Of a stretch of 64,000 bases of DNA, positions 16,501 to 30,768 are shown piece by piece. The notes under the pieces are model-generated. The model saw only the letters and a list, made by a program, of their open reading frames with translations, was not told where the DNA came from and searched no databases. The stretch spans positions 166,660,090 through 166,724,089 of the forward strand of contig CP136062.1 in the NCBI GenBank assembly GCA_032622095.1. Reading direction: 5' to 3'. This DNA is from Siphonodentalium dalli. Its lineage: Eukaryota > Mollusca > Scaphopoda > Gadilida > Siphonodentaliidae. A program made the position numbers and the translations under genes. Position 1 is the first letter of the stretch. Each line of letters starts with the position of its first letter.

Positions 16501-19500
16501 TTATATATAGTCATCACAGGCCAGATTATATATAGTCATCACATGCCAGATTATATATAGTCATCACAGGCCAGATTGTATATAGTCATCACAGACCAGA
16601 TTATATATAGTCATCACCTGCCAGATTATATATAGTCATCACATACCAGATTATATAGTCATCACATGCCAGATTATATATAGTCATCACAGACCAGATT
16701 ATATATAGTCATCACAGACCAGATTATATATAGTCATCACAGGCCAGATTATATAGAGTCATCACAGGCCAGATTATATATAATCATCACATACCAGATT
16801 ATATATAGTCATCACAGACCAGATTATATATAGTCATCACATACCAGATTATATATAGTCATCACAGGCCAGATTATATATAGTCATCACAGGCCAGATT
16901 ATATATAGTCATCACATACCAGATTATATAGTCATCACATACCAGATTATATAGTCATCACAGGCCAGATTATATATAGTCATCACATACCAGATTATAT
17001 ATAGTCATCACATACCAGATTATATATAGTCATCACATACCAGATTATATAGTCATCACAGACCAGATTATATAGTCATCGCAGGCCAGATTATATATAG
17101 TCACCACAGACCAGATTATATATAGTCATCACAGACTAGATTATATAGTCATCACAGGCCAGATTATATATAGTCATCACAGACCAGATTATATAGTCAT
17201 CACAGACTAGATTATATAGTCATCACAGGCCAGATTATATAGTCATCACAGACTAGATTATATAGTCATCACAGGCCAGATTATATATAGTCATCACAGA
17301 CCAGATTATATATAGTCATCACAGACCAGATTATATATAGTCATCACAGACCAGATTATATATAGTCATCACAGACCAGATTATATATAGTCATCACAGG
17401 CCAGATTATATATAGTCATCACATACCAGATTATATAGTCATCACATGCCAGATTATATATAGTCATCACAGGCCAGATTATATATGGTCATCACAGGCC
17501 AGATTATATATAGTCATCACAGGCCCGATTATATATAGTCATCACAGGCCAGATTATATATAGTCATCACAGGCCAGATTATATATAGTCAATACAGGCC
17601 CGATTATATAGTCATCACATACCAGATTATATATAGTCATCACAGGCCAGATTATATATAGTCATCACATACCAGATTATATATAGTCATCACAGGCCAG
17701 ATTATATATAGTCATCACATACCAGATTATATATAGTCATCACATACCAGATTATATATAGTCATCACAGGCCAGATTATATATAGTCATCACAGGCCAG
17801 ATTATATATAGTCATCACATGCCAGATTATATATAGTCATCACAGGCCAGATTATATATAGTCATCACAGGCCAGATTATATATAGTCTTCACAGGCCAG
17901 ATTATATATGCATGCATCACAGGCCATGCAGATTATCACATACCAGATTATATAGTCATCACAGGCCAGATTATATATAGTCATCACAGGCCAGATTATA
18001 TAGTCATCACAGGCCAGATTATATATAGTCATCACAGGCCAGATTATATAGTCATCACAGACCAGATTATATATAGTCATCACAGACCAGATTATATATA
18101 GTCATCACAGGCCAGATTATATAGTCATCACATACCAGATTATATAGTCATCACATGCCAGATTATATATAGTCATCACAGGCCAGATTATATAGTCATC
18201 ACAGGCCAGATTATATATAGTCATCACATACCATATTATATAGAGTCATCACAGGCCAGATTATATATAGTCATCACAGACCATATTATATAGAGTCATC
18301 ACAGACCAGATTATATAGTCATCACAGGCCAGATTATATATAGTCATCACAGACCAGATTATATAGTCATCACAGGCCAGATTATATCTAGTTATCACAG
18401 ACCAGATTATATATTCATCACAGGCCAGATTATATATAGTCAATACAGGCCAGATTATATAGTCATCACATACCAGATTATATATAGTCACCACAGGCCA
18501 GATTATATATAGTCATCACATACCAGATTATATATAGTCATCACATACCAGATTATATATAGTCATCACAGGCCAGATTATATATAGTCATCACAGGCCA
18601 GATTATATATAGTCATCACATGCCAGATTATATATAGTCATCACAGGCCAGATTATATATAGTCATCACAGCCAGATTATATATAGTCATCACAGGCCAG
18701 ATTATATATAGTCATCACATACCAGATTATATAGTCATCACAGGCCAGATTATATTTAGTCATCACAGACCAGATTATATATAGTCATCACAGACCAGAT
18801 TATATATAGTCATCACAGGCCAGATTATATAGAGTCATCACAGGCCAGATTATATATAGTCATCACATACCAGATTATATATTGTCATCACATACCAGAT
18901 TATATATAGTCATCACAGGCCAGATTATATAGTCATCACAGGCCAGATTATATATAGTCATCACATACCAGATTATATAGTCATCACAGGCCAGATTATA
19001 TAGTCATCACAGGCCAGATTATATATAGTCAGCACATACCAGATTATATATAGTCATCACATACCAGATTATATATAGTCATCACATACCAGATTATATA
19101 GTCATCACAGACCAGATTATATAGTCATCACAGGCCAGATTATATATAGTCATCACAGACCAGATTATATATAGTCATCACAGACTAGATTATATAGTCA
19201 TCACAGGCCAGATTATATATAGTCATCACAGACCAGATTATATATAGTCATCACAGACCAGATTATATATAGTCATCACAGACCAGATTATATATAGTCA
19301 TCACAGACCAGATTATATATAGACATCACAGACCAGATTATATATAGTCATCACAGGCCAGATTATATATAGTCATCACATACCAGATTATATAGTCATC
19401 ACATGCCAGATTATATATAGTCATCACATACCAGATTATATAGTCATCACATGCCATATTATATATAGTCATCACAGACCAGATTATATATAGTCATCAC

Positions 19501-22500
19501 AGACCAGATTATATATAGTCATCACAGGCCAGATTATATATAGTCATCACAGGCCAGATTATATATAGTCAATACAGGCCCGATTATATAGTCATCACAT
19601 ACCAGATTATATATAGTCATCACAGGCCAGATTATATATAGTCATCACATACCAGATTATATATAGTCATCACAGGCCAGATTATATATAGTCATCACAT
19701 ACCAGATTATATATAGTCATCACATACCAGATTATATATAGTCATCACAGGCCAGATTATATATAGTCATCACAGGCCAGATTATATATAGTCATCACAG
19801 GCCAGATTATATATAGTCTTCACAGGCCAGATTATATATGAATGCATCACAGGCCATGCAGATTATCACATACCAGATTATATAGTCATCACAGGCCAGA
19901 TTATATATAGTCATCACAGGCCAGATTATATAGTCATCACAGGCCAGATTATATATAGTCATCACAGGCCAGATTATATAGTCATCACAGACCAGATTAT
20001 ATATAGTCATCACAGACCAGATTATATATAGTCATCACAGGCCAGATTATATAGTCATCACATACCAGATTATATAGTCATCACAGGCCAGATTATATAT
20101 AGTCATCACAGGCCAGATTATATAGTCATCACAGGCCAGATTATATATAGTCATCACATACCATATTATATAGAGTCATCACAGGCCAGATTATATATAG
20201 TCATCACAGACCATATTATATAGAGTCATCACAGACCAGATTATATAGTCATCACAGGCCAGATTATATATAGTCATCACAGACCAGATTATATAGTCAT
20301 CACAGGCCAGATTATATCTAGTTATCACAGACCAGATTATATATTCATCACAGGCCAGATTATATATAGTCAATACAGGCCAGATTATATAGTCATCACA
20401 TACCAGATTATATATAGTCACCACAGGCCAGATTATATATAGTCATCACATACCAGATTATATATAGTCATCACATACCAGATTATATATAGTCATCACA
20501 GGCCAGATTATATATAGTCATCACATGCCAGATTATATATAGTCATCACAGGCCAGATTATATATAGTCATCACAGCCAGATTATATATAGTCATCACAG
20601 GCCAGATTATATATAGTCATCACATACCAGATTATATAGTCATCACAGGCCAGATTATATATAGTCATCACAGACCAGATTATATATAGTCATCACAGAC
20701 CAGATTATATATAGTCATCACAGGCCAGATTATATAGAGTCATCACATACCAGATTATATAGTCATCACAGGCCAGATTATATAGTCATCACAGGCCAGA
20801 TTATATATAGTCATCACATGCCAGATTATATATAGTCATCACAGGCCAGATTATATATAGTCATCACAGCCAGATTATATATAGTCATCACAGGCCAGAT
20901 TATATATAGTCATCACATACCAGATTATATAGTCATCACAGGCCAGATTATATATAGTCATCACAGACCAGATTATATATAGTCATCACAGACCAGATTA
21001 TATATAGTCATCACAGGCCAGATTATATATAGTCATCACATACCAGATTATATAGTCATCACAGGCCAGATTATATAGTCATCACAGGCCAGATTATATA
21101 TAGTCATCACATACCAGATTATATATAGTCATCACATACCAGATTATATATAGTCATCACATGCCAGATTATATAGTCATCACAGACCAGATTATATAGT
21201 CATCACAGGCCAGATTATATATAGTCATCACAGACCAGATCATATATAGTCATCACAGACTAGATTATATAGTCATCACAGGCCAGATTATATATAGTCA
21301 TCACAGACCAGATTATATATAGTCATCACAGACCAGATTATATATAGTCATCACAGACCAGATTATATATAGTCATCACAGGCCAGATTATATATAGTCA
21401 TCACATACCAGATTATATAGTCATCACATGCCATATTATATATAGTCATCACAGACCAGATTATATATAGTCATCACAGACCAGATTATATATAGTCATC
21501 ACAGGCCAGATTATATATGGTCATCACAGGCCAGATTATATATAGTCATCACAGGCCAGATTATATATAGTCATCACAGGCCAGATTATATATAGTCAAT
21601 ACAGGCCCGATTATATAGTCATCACATACCAGATTATATATAGTCATCACAGGCCAGATTATATATAGTCATCACATACCAGATTATATATAGTCATCAC
21701 AAACCAGATTATATATAGTCATCACAGGCCAGATTATATATAGTCATCACAGGCCAGATTATATATAGTCATCACATGCCAGATTATATATAGTCATCAC
21801 AGGCCAGATTATATATAGTCATCACAGGCCAGATTATATATAGTCATCACAGGCCAGATTATATATAGTCATCACAGGCCAGATTATATATAGTCATCAC
21901 AGGCCAGATTATATAGTCATCACAGACCAGATTATATATAGTCATGCATCACAGGCCATATTATATATAGTCATCACATACCAGATTATATATAGTCATC
22001 ACATGCCAGATTATATAGTCATCACAGGCCAGATTATATAGTCATCACAGGCCAGATTATATAGTCATCACAGGCCAGATTATATATAGTCATCACAGGC
22101 CAGATTATATATAGTCATCACATACCAGATTATATATAGTCATCACAGGCCAGATTATATATAGTCATCACAGGCCAGATTATATAGTCATCACAGGCCA
22201 GATTATATATAGTCATCACAGGCCAGATTATATAGAGTCATCACATGCCAGATTATATATAGTCATCACAGGCCAGATTATATAGTCATCACATACCAGA
22301 TTATATAGTCATCACAGGCCAGATTATATATAGTCATCACAGGCCAGATTATATTGTCATCACAGGCCAGATTATATATAGTCATCACAGGCCAGATTAT
22401 ATAGTCATCACAGGCCAGATTATATATAGTCATCACAGGCCAGATTATATATAGTCATCACAGGCCAGATTATATAGTCATCACATACCAGATTATATAG

Positions 22501-24470
22501 TCATCACAGGCCAGATTATATATAGTCATCACAGGCCAGATTATATAGTCATCACAGGCCAGATTATATATAGTCATCACAGACCATATTATATAGAGTC
22601 ATCACAGACCAGATTATATAGTCATCACAGGCCAGATTATATATAGTCATCACAGACCAGATTATATATAGTCATCACAGGCCAGATTATATAGTCATCA
22701 CATACCAGATTATATAGTCATCACAGGCCAGATTATATATAGTCATCACAGGCCAGATTATATAGTCATCACAGGCCAGATTATATATAGTCATCACAGA
22801 CCATATTATATAGAGTCATCACAGACCAGATTATATAGTCATCACAGGCCAGATTATATATAGTCATCACAGACCAGATTATATAGTCATCACAGGCCAG
22901 ATTATATCTAGTTATCACAGACCAGATTATAAATTCATCACAGGCCAGATTATATATAGTCAATACAGGCCAGATTATATAGTCATCACATACCAGATTA
23001 TATATAGTCACCACAGGCCAGATTATATATAGTCATCACATACCAGATTATATATAGTCATCACATACCAGATTATATATAGTCATCACAGGCCAGATTA
23101 TATATAGTCATCACAGGCCAGATTATATATAGTCATCACATGCCAGATTATATATAGTCACCACAGGCCAGATTATATATAGTCATCACAGGCCAGATTA
23201 TATATAGTCATCACATACCAGATTATATATAGTCATCACATACCAGATTATATAGTCATCACAGGCCAGATTATATATAGTCATCACAGACCAGATTATA
23301 TATAGTCATCACAGACCAGATTATATATAGTCATCACAGGCCAGATTATATAGAGTCATCACAGGCCAGATTATATATAGTCATCACATACCAGATTATA
23401 TATTGTCATCACATACCAGATTATATATAGTCATCACAGGCCAGATTATATATAGTCATCACAGGCCAGATTATATATAGACATCACATACCAGATTATA
23501 TAGTCATCACAGGCCAGATTATATAGTCATCACAGGCCAGATTATATATAGTCATCACATACCAGATTATATATAGTCATCACATACCAGATTATATATA
23601 GTCATCACATACCAGATTATATAGTCATCACAGACCAGATTATATAGTCATCACAGGCCAGATTATATATAGTCATCACAGACCAGATTATATATAGTCA
23701 TCACAGACTAGATTATATAGTCATCACAGGCCAGATTATATATAGTCATCACAGACCAGATTATATATAGTCATCACAGACCAGATTATATATAGTCATC
23801 ACAGACCAGATTATATATAGTCATCACAGACCAGATTATATATAGTCATCACAGACCAGATTATATATAGTCATCACAGGCCAGATTATATATAGTCATC
23901 ACATACCAGATTATATAGTCATCACATGCCAGATTATATATAGTCATCACATACCAGATTATATAGTCATCACATGCCATATTATATATAGTCATCACAG
24001 ACCAGATTATATATAGTCATCACAGGCCAGATTATATATGGTCATCACAGGCCAGATTATATATAGTCATCACAGGCCAGATTATATATAGTCATCACAG
24101 GCCAGATTATATATAGTCAATACAGGCCCGATTATATAGTCATCACATACCAGATTATATATAGTCATCACAGGCCAGATTATATATAGTCATCACATAC
24201 CAGATTATATATAGTCATCACATACCAGATTATATATAGTCATCACAGGCCAGATTATATATAGTCATCACATACCAGATTATATATAGTCATCACAGGC
24301 CAGATTATATATAGTCATCACAGGCCAGATTATATATAGTCATCACCTGCCATATTATATATAGTCATCACAGGCCAGATTATATATAGTCATCACAGGC
24401 CAGATTATATATAGTCATCACAGACCAGATTATATATAGTCATCACATACCAGATTATATATAGTCATCA
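13535..24470. repeat. right satellite domain with five ~1.9-2.6 kb higher-order repeats
   Basis: The rare variant TATCTAGTTATCACAG occurs at 13876, 16381, 18385, 20315 and 22905 (spacings 2505, 2004, 1930, 2590). A second marker, GTCAATACAGGCCCG, falls at 15086, 17588, 19568, 21595 and 24116 (2502, 1980, 2027, 2521). GTCAATACAGGCCAG falls at 13930, 18439, 20369 and 22959. The order of markers is conserved, so this is a genuine higher-order repeat with length variants. Minus-strand ORFs of 60-77 codons recur at these same places (13752, 16257, 18261, 20191 and 22781) only because the DNA is repeated. Confidence 0.9.
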
Positions 24471-27400
24471 CAGGTCAGATTATATATATATATAGTCATC
24501 ACAGACCAGATTATATATAGTCATCACAGGCCAGATTATATATAGTCATCACATACCAGATTATATATAGTCATCACAGACCAGATTATATATAGTCATC
24601 ACAGACCAGATTATATTTAGTCCTCACAGGCCAGATTATATATAGTCATCACAGGCCAGATTATATATAGTCATCACAGGCCAGATTATATATAGTCATC
24701 ACAGACTAGATTATATATAGTCATCACAGACCAGATTATATATAGTCATCACATACCAGATTATATAGTCATCACAGACCAGATTATATATAGTCATCAC
24801 AGGTCAGATTATATATATATATAGTCATCACAGACCAGATTATATATAGTCATCACAGGCCAGATTATATATAGTCATCACAGGCCAGATTATATATAGT
24901 CATCACAGACCAGATTATATATAGTCATCACAGACCAGATAATATATAGTCATCACAGGCCAGATTATATATATATATAGTCATCACAGACCAGATTATA
25001 TATAGTCATCACAGACCAGATTATATATAGTCATCACAGGCCAGATTATATAGAGTCATCACAGGCCAGATTATATATAGTCATCACAGGCCAGATTATA
25101 TATAGTCATCACATACCAGATTATATAGAGTCATCACAGGCCAGATTATATATAGTCATCACAGGCCAGATTATATATAGTCATCACAGGCCAAATTATA
25201 TATAGTCATCACATACCAGATTATATATAGTCATCACAGGCCAGATTATATATAGTCATCACAGACCATATTATATATAGTCATCACAGGCCAGATTATA
25301 TATAGTCATCACAGGCCAGATTATATAGTCATCACAGGCCAAATTATATATAGTCATCACAGGCCAAATTATATATAGTCATCACATACCAGATTATATA
25401 TAGTCATCACAGGCCAGATTATATATAGTCATCACAGACCATATTATATATAGTCATCTCAGGCCAGATTATATATAGTCATCACAGGCCAGATTATATA
25501 GTCATCACAGGCCAAATTATATATAGTCATCACAGGCCAGATTATATAGTCATCACATACCAGATTATATATAGTCATCACAGACCAAATTATATATAGT
25601 CATCACAGGCCAGATTATAGTCACCACAGGCCATATTATATATAGTCATCACAGACCAAATTATATATAGTCATCACATACCAGATTATATATAGTCATC
25701 ACATACCAGATTATATATAGTCATCACATACCAGATTATATATAGTCATCACATACCAGATTATATATAGTCATCACAGACCAGATTATATATAGTCATC
25801 ACATACCAGATTATATATAGTCATCACAGGCCAGATTATATATAGTCATCACAGGCCAGATTATATATAGTCATCACATACCAGATTATATATAGTCATC
25901 ACATACCAGATTATATATAGTCATCACATACCAGATTATATATAGTCATCACAGGCCAGATTATATATAGTCATCACAGGCCAGATTATATAGTCATCAC
26001 AGACCAGATTGTATATAGTCATCACAGACCAGATTATATATAGTCATCACAGACCAGATTATATAGTCATCACAGGCCAGATTGTATATAGTCATCAGAG
26101 ACCAGATTATATATAGTCATCACATACCAGATTATATAGTCATCACAGACCAGATTATATATAGTCATCACAGGCCAGATTATATATAGTCATCACAGAC
26201 CAGATTATATATAGTCATCACAGACCAGATTATATATAGTCATCACAGACCAGATTATATATAGTCATCACACACCAGATTATATATAGTCATCACAGAC
26301 CAGATTATATAGTCATCACATACCAGATTATATATAGTCATCACATACCAGATTATATATAGTCATCACAGACCAGATTATATAGTCATCACAGGCCAGA
26401 TTATATAGTCATCACAGGCCAGATTATATAGTCATCACATACCAGATTATATATAGTCATCACAGACCAGATTATATATAGTCATCACATACCAGATTAT
26501 ATAGTCATCACATACCAGATTATATATAGTCATCACAGGCCAGATTATATATAGTCATCACAGGCCAGATTATATATAGTCATCACACACCAGATTATAT
26601 ATAGTCATCACATACCAGATTATATATAGTCATCACACACCAGATTATATAGTCATCACAGGCCAGATTATATAGTCATCACAGGCCAGATTATATAGTC
26701 ATCACAGACCAGATTATATAGTCATCACAGGCCAGATTATATATAGTCATCACAGACCAGATTATATATAGTCATCACAGACCAGATTATATATAGTCAT
26801 CACATACCAGATTATATATAGTCATCACACACCAGATTATATAGTCATCACAGGCCAGATTATATAGTCATCACATACCAGATTATATATAGTCATCACA
26901 GACCAGATTATATATAGTCATCACATACCAGATTATATAGTCATCACATACCAGATTATATATAGTCATCACAGGCCAGATTATATATAGTCATCACAGG
27001 CCAGATTATATATAGTCATCACAGACCAGATTATATATAGTCATCACATACCAGATTATATATAGTCATCACAGGTCAGATTATATATATATATAGTCAT
27101 CACAGACCAGATTATATATAGTCATCACAGGCCAGATTATATATAGTCATCACATACCAGATTATATATAGTCATCACATACCAGATTATATATAGTCAT
27201 CACAGACCAGATTATATATAGTCCTCACAGGCCAGATTATATATAGTCATCACAGGCCAGATTATATATAGTCATCACAGGCCAGATTATATATAGTCAT
27301 CACAGACTAGAATATATATAGTCATCACAGACCAGATTATATATAGTCATCACAGGCCAGATTATATATAGTCATCACATACCAGATTATATATAGTCAT

Positions 27401-29835
27401 CACAGGCCAGATTATATAGTCATCACATACCAGATTATATATAGTCATCACATACCAGATTATATATAGTCATCACAGACCAGATTATATATAGTCATCA
27501 CATACCAGATTATATATAGTCATCACAGACCAGATTATTTAGTCATCACAGGCCAGATTATATAGTCATCACATACCAGATTATATATAGTCATCACAGA
27601 CCAGATTATATATAGTCATCACAGACCAGATTATATATAGTCATCACAGACCAGATTATATATAGTCATCACATACCAGATTATATATAGTCATCACAGG
27701 TCAGATTATATATATATATAGTCATCACAGACCAGATTATATATAGTCATCACAGGCCAGATTATATATAGTCATCACAGGCCAGATTATATATAGTCAT
27801 CTCAGGCCAGATTATATATAGTCTTCACAGACCAGATTATATATAGTCATCACAGGCCAGATTATATATAGTCATCACAGGCCAGATTATATAGTCATCA
27901 CATACCAGATTATATAGTCATCACATACCAGATTATATAGTCATCACATACCAGATTATATATAGTCATCACATACCAGATTATATATAGTCATCACATA
28001 CCAGATTATATATAGTCATCACATACCAGATTATATATAGTCATCACAGGCCAGATTATATAGTCATCACAGGCCAGATTATATATAGATATAGACATCA
28101 CATACCAGATTATATATAGTCATCACATACCAGATTATATATAGTCATCACAGGCCAGATTATATATAGTCATCACATACCAGATTATATATAGTCATCA
28201 CACACCAGATTATACAGTCATCACAGACCAGATTATATAGTCATCACAGGCCAGATTATATAGTCATCACAGGCCAGATTATATATAGTCATCACATACC
28301 AGATTATATATAGTCATCACATACCAGATTATACAGTCATCACAGACCAGATTATATATAGTCATCACAGGCCAGATTATATATAGTCATCACAGGCCAG
28401 ATTATATATAGTCATCACAGACCAGATTATATATAGTCATCACAGACCAGATTATATATAGTCATCACAGGCCAGATTATATATAGTCATCACAGGCCAG
28501 ATTATATAGAGTCATCACATACCAGATTATATATAGTCATCACAGGTCAGATTATATATATATATAGTCATCACAGACCAGATTATATATAGTCATCACA
28601 GACCAGATTATATATAGTCATCACATACCAGATTATATAGAGTCATCACATACCAGATTATATATAGTCATCACAGGCCAGATTATATAGTCATCACAGG
28701 CCAAATTATATATAGTCATCACATACCAGATTATATATAGTCATCACATACCAGATTATATAGAGTCATCACAGGCCAGATTATATATAGTCATCACAGG
28801 CCAAATTATATATAGTCATCACATACCAGATTATATATAGTCATCACATACCAGATTATATATAGTCATCACATACCAGATTATATAGAGTCATCACAGG
28901 CCAAATTATATATAGTCATCACAGGCCAAATTATATATAGTCATCACAGGCCAGATTATATATAGTCATCACATACCAGATTATATATAGTCATCACATA
29001 CCAGATTATATATAGTCATCACATACCAGATTATATATAGTCATCACATACCAGATTATATATAGTCATCACAGGCCAGATTATATATAGTCATCACATA
29101 CCAGATTATATATAGTCATCACAGGCCAGATTATATATAGTCATCACAGGCCAAATTATATATAGTCATCACAGGCCAGATTATATATAGTCATCACAGG
29201 CCAGATTATATATAGTCATCACAGGCCAGATTATATATAGTCATCACAGACCAGATTATATATAGTCATCACAGACCAGATTATATATAGTCATCACAGA
29301 CCAGATTATATATAGTCATCACAGGCCAGATTATATATAGTCATCACAGGCCAGATTATATAGAGTCATCACAGGCCAGATTATATAGTCATCACAGGCC
29401 AGATTATATATAGTCATCACAGGCCAGATTATATATAGTCATCACAGGCCAGATTATATATAGTCATCACAGGCCAGATTATAAATAGTCATCACAGGCC
29501 AAATTATATAGTCATCACATACCAGATTATATATAGTCATCACAGGCCAGATTATATATAGTCATCACAGGCCAGATTATATAGAGTCATCACAGGCCAG
29601 ATTATATAGTCATCACAGGCCAGATTATATATAGTCATCACAGACCAGATTATATATAGTCATCACAGACCAGATAATATATAGTCATCACAGGCCAGAT
29701 TATATATAGTCATCACATACCAGATTATATATAGTCATCACAGGTCAGATTATATATATATATAGTCATCACAGACCAGATTATATATAGTCATCACAGG
29801 CCAGATTATATATAGTCATCACAGGCCAAATTATG
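24470..29835. repeat. terminal satellite domain marked by long-TA units
   Basis: This final part carries repeated copies of a unit with an expanded TA run (GATTATATATATATATAG). It usually follows CAGGTC and is itself followed by a CAGACC unit. Copies lie near 24475, 24805, 24965, 27075, 27710, 28545 and 29745, and one more lies at 13540. The AGTCCTCACAGG variant near 13685, 24620 and 27222 also links this part to the start of the right domain. CCAAATTATA units are concentrated here. The array ends near 29835, where the last unit runs into unique AT-rich sequence. Confidence 0.8.
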
Positions 29836-29889
29836 ACATGTTTCGAATTATAAGTCACCTCAGAAAATTAATAAACCTCATCGTAAATT
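29836..29889. other. junction between the two tandem arrays
   Basis: About 54 bp of apparently unique AT-rich DNA separate the last satellite unit from the first 41-bp unit. No TIR or target duplication is recognisable at the junction. Confidence 0.6.
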
Positions 29890-30214
29890 CCCTTTGCGGG
29901 GACCGGATATCACATAATTATGTAGCTGTGCCCTTTGCGGGGACCGGATATCACATAATTATGTTGCTGTGCCCTTTGCGGGGACCGGATATAACATAAT
30001 TATGTTGCTGTGCCCTTGGCGGGGACCGGATATAACATAATTATGTTGCTGTGCCCTTTGCGGGGACCGGATATCACATAATTATGTTGATGTGCCCTTT
30101 GCGAAGACCGGATATCACATAATTATGTTGCTGTGCCATTTTCGGGGACGGATATCACATAATTATGTTGCTGCGCCCTTTGCGGGACCGGCTATCACAT
30201 AATTATGTTGCTGT
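29890..30214. repeat. 41-bp tandem repeat, eight units
   Basis: Units begin at 29890, 29931, 29972, 30013, 30054, 30095, 30136 and 30176, each about 41 bp. Each starts CCCTTTGCGGGGACCGGAT, passes through ATAATTATGTTGC and ends GCTGTG. The first seven intervals are 41, 41, 41, 41, 41, 41 and 40 bp, with scattered substitutions. The last two units are the most diverged. The small minus-strand ORF reading through the last unit (30163-30348) shows no protein-like features. Confidence 0.95.
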
Positions 30215-30456
30215 GTGGTGCATTCATGCATATATTTATTAGTTGGCCCATATACTGCATTGATCCAATGAACCCAGTCGATCATCCGGAAGCAATTTAT
30301 CAACATTGCAACATGTCGGATTGGCCCTATATCTGTAAATGTTGACAAAGTGTTATTGCTCGGAAATGAGAATATGTGAACATTTGAACAAAAGCTACCT
30401 GGTGGCTTCTATCATACCATATCTATGCATGTGCAGACTATGGCCACCACGAAGAA

Positions 30457-30768
30457 GTGATAAAAGTTGGGGATACAAAGGTATATGACACCAACTTAAT
30501 ATATTCTAGGGTGATTGGGCTTCAATCCAGCACGAGGTCAGTTGATACAGCGAACGTGCTGTCTCGTGAGTTATCCCCGTTACCAACAGCACTATTCAAT
30601 GACACAGGAGATATGCTATTCCGAAGTCAAAATCTGTAATGAAAAACAAGACTATGGTAGCATCAACTACACGCCGGGTTGAATCAGCAGGTACATCGTG
30701 CACTGTGATCGACGGATGTGCTCTGTTATGGATTCCCCATTGGCCAACATCCAGCAAGACACGACAAG
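30457..30768 (+). pseudogene. 5' fragment of FEN/XPG-like nuclease family gene (broken)
   Basis: Two open stretches in different frames (30457-30639 and 30639-30768) read as consecutive parts of one protein: VGDTKVYDTNLIYSRVIGL..., then VIDGCALLWIPHWP. I recognise this arrangement from a widespread uncharacterised family in invertebrate genomes. I infer that VIDGCALLW (Asp at 30711-30713) corresponds to the first acidic motif of PIN/FEN nucleases. A frameshift near 30635 separates the parts. The true start codon is not visible; the open frame begins at a GTG preceded by plausible coding sequence. The fragment stops at 30768 because a hAT element is inserted there, and the coding sequence resumes after 31928. 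It is a pseudogene as it stands. Confidence 0.65.
30761..30768 (+). repeat. 8-bp target-site duplication, left copy
   Basis: The sequence ACGACAAG lies directly before the terminal CAGGGATG of the inserted element. It is repeated exactly at 31928-31935 directly after the other terminus. An 8-bp duplication is characteristic of hAT transposition. Confidence 0.95.

Larger units (their letters stand above)
1..29835. repeat. 25/23-bp satellite DNA array
   Basis: This is a continuous head-to-tail array running from the window edge. The unit reads AGTCATCACA-NN-CCAGATTATATAT (25 bp), or is 2 bp shorter in the TA run (23 bp). Rarer units have longer TA runs. The NN dinucleotide is mostly TA, GG or GA, sometimes CA or TG. 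Other recurrent variants are CCATATTATA, CCAAATTATA, TATACAG and TATAAAG. At about 24.5 bp per unit, some 1,200 units are present. The segment GATTATATATAGTC is close to self-complementary, placing an AT-rich near-dyad in every unit. No unrelated sequence interrupts the array. The first ~1.5 kb is rich in GA and GG units and in a short local super-repeat marked by TATACAG (near 345, 465, 565, 735 and 855). The left end lies outside the window. Confidence 0.98.

Noticed and set aside
3070-23014. Small proteins translated from the satellite
   Set aside because: They are translations of the repeat, recur only where the DNA recurs, and have no start context or independent coding signal.
1-29835. 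CRISPR array
   Set aside because: Units of 23-25 bp follow each other directly with no unique spacers, and the window is eukaryotic.
1-29835. Telomeric repeat
   Set aside because: The unit does not resemble TTAGGG-type repeats and is far longer than telomere units.
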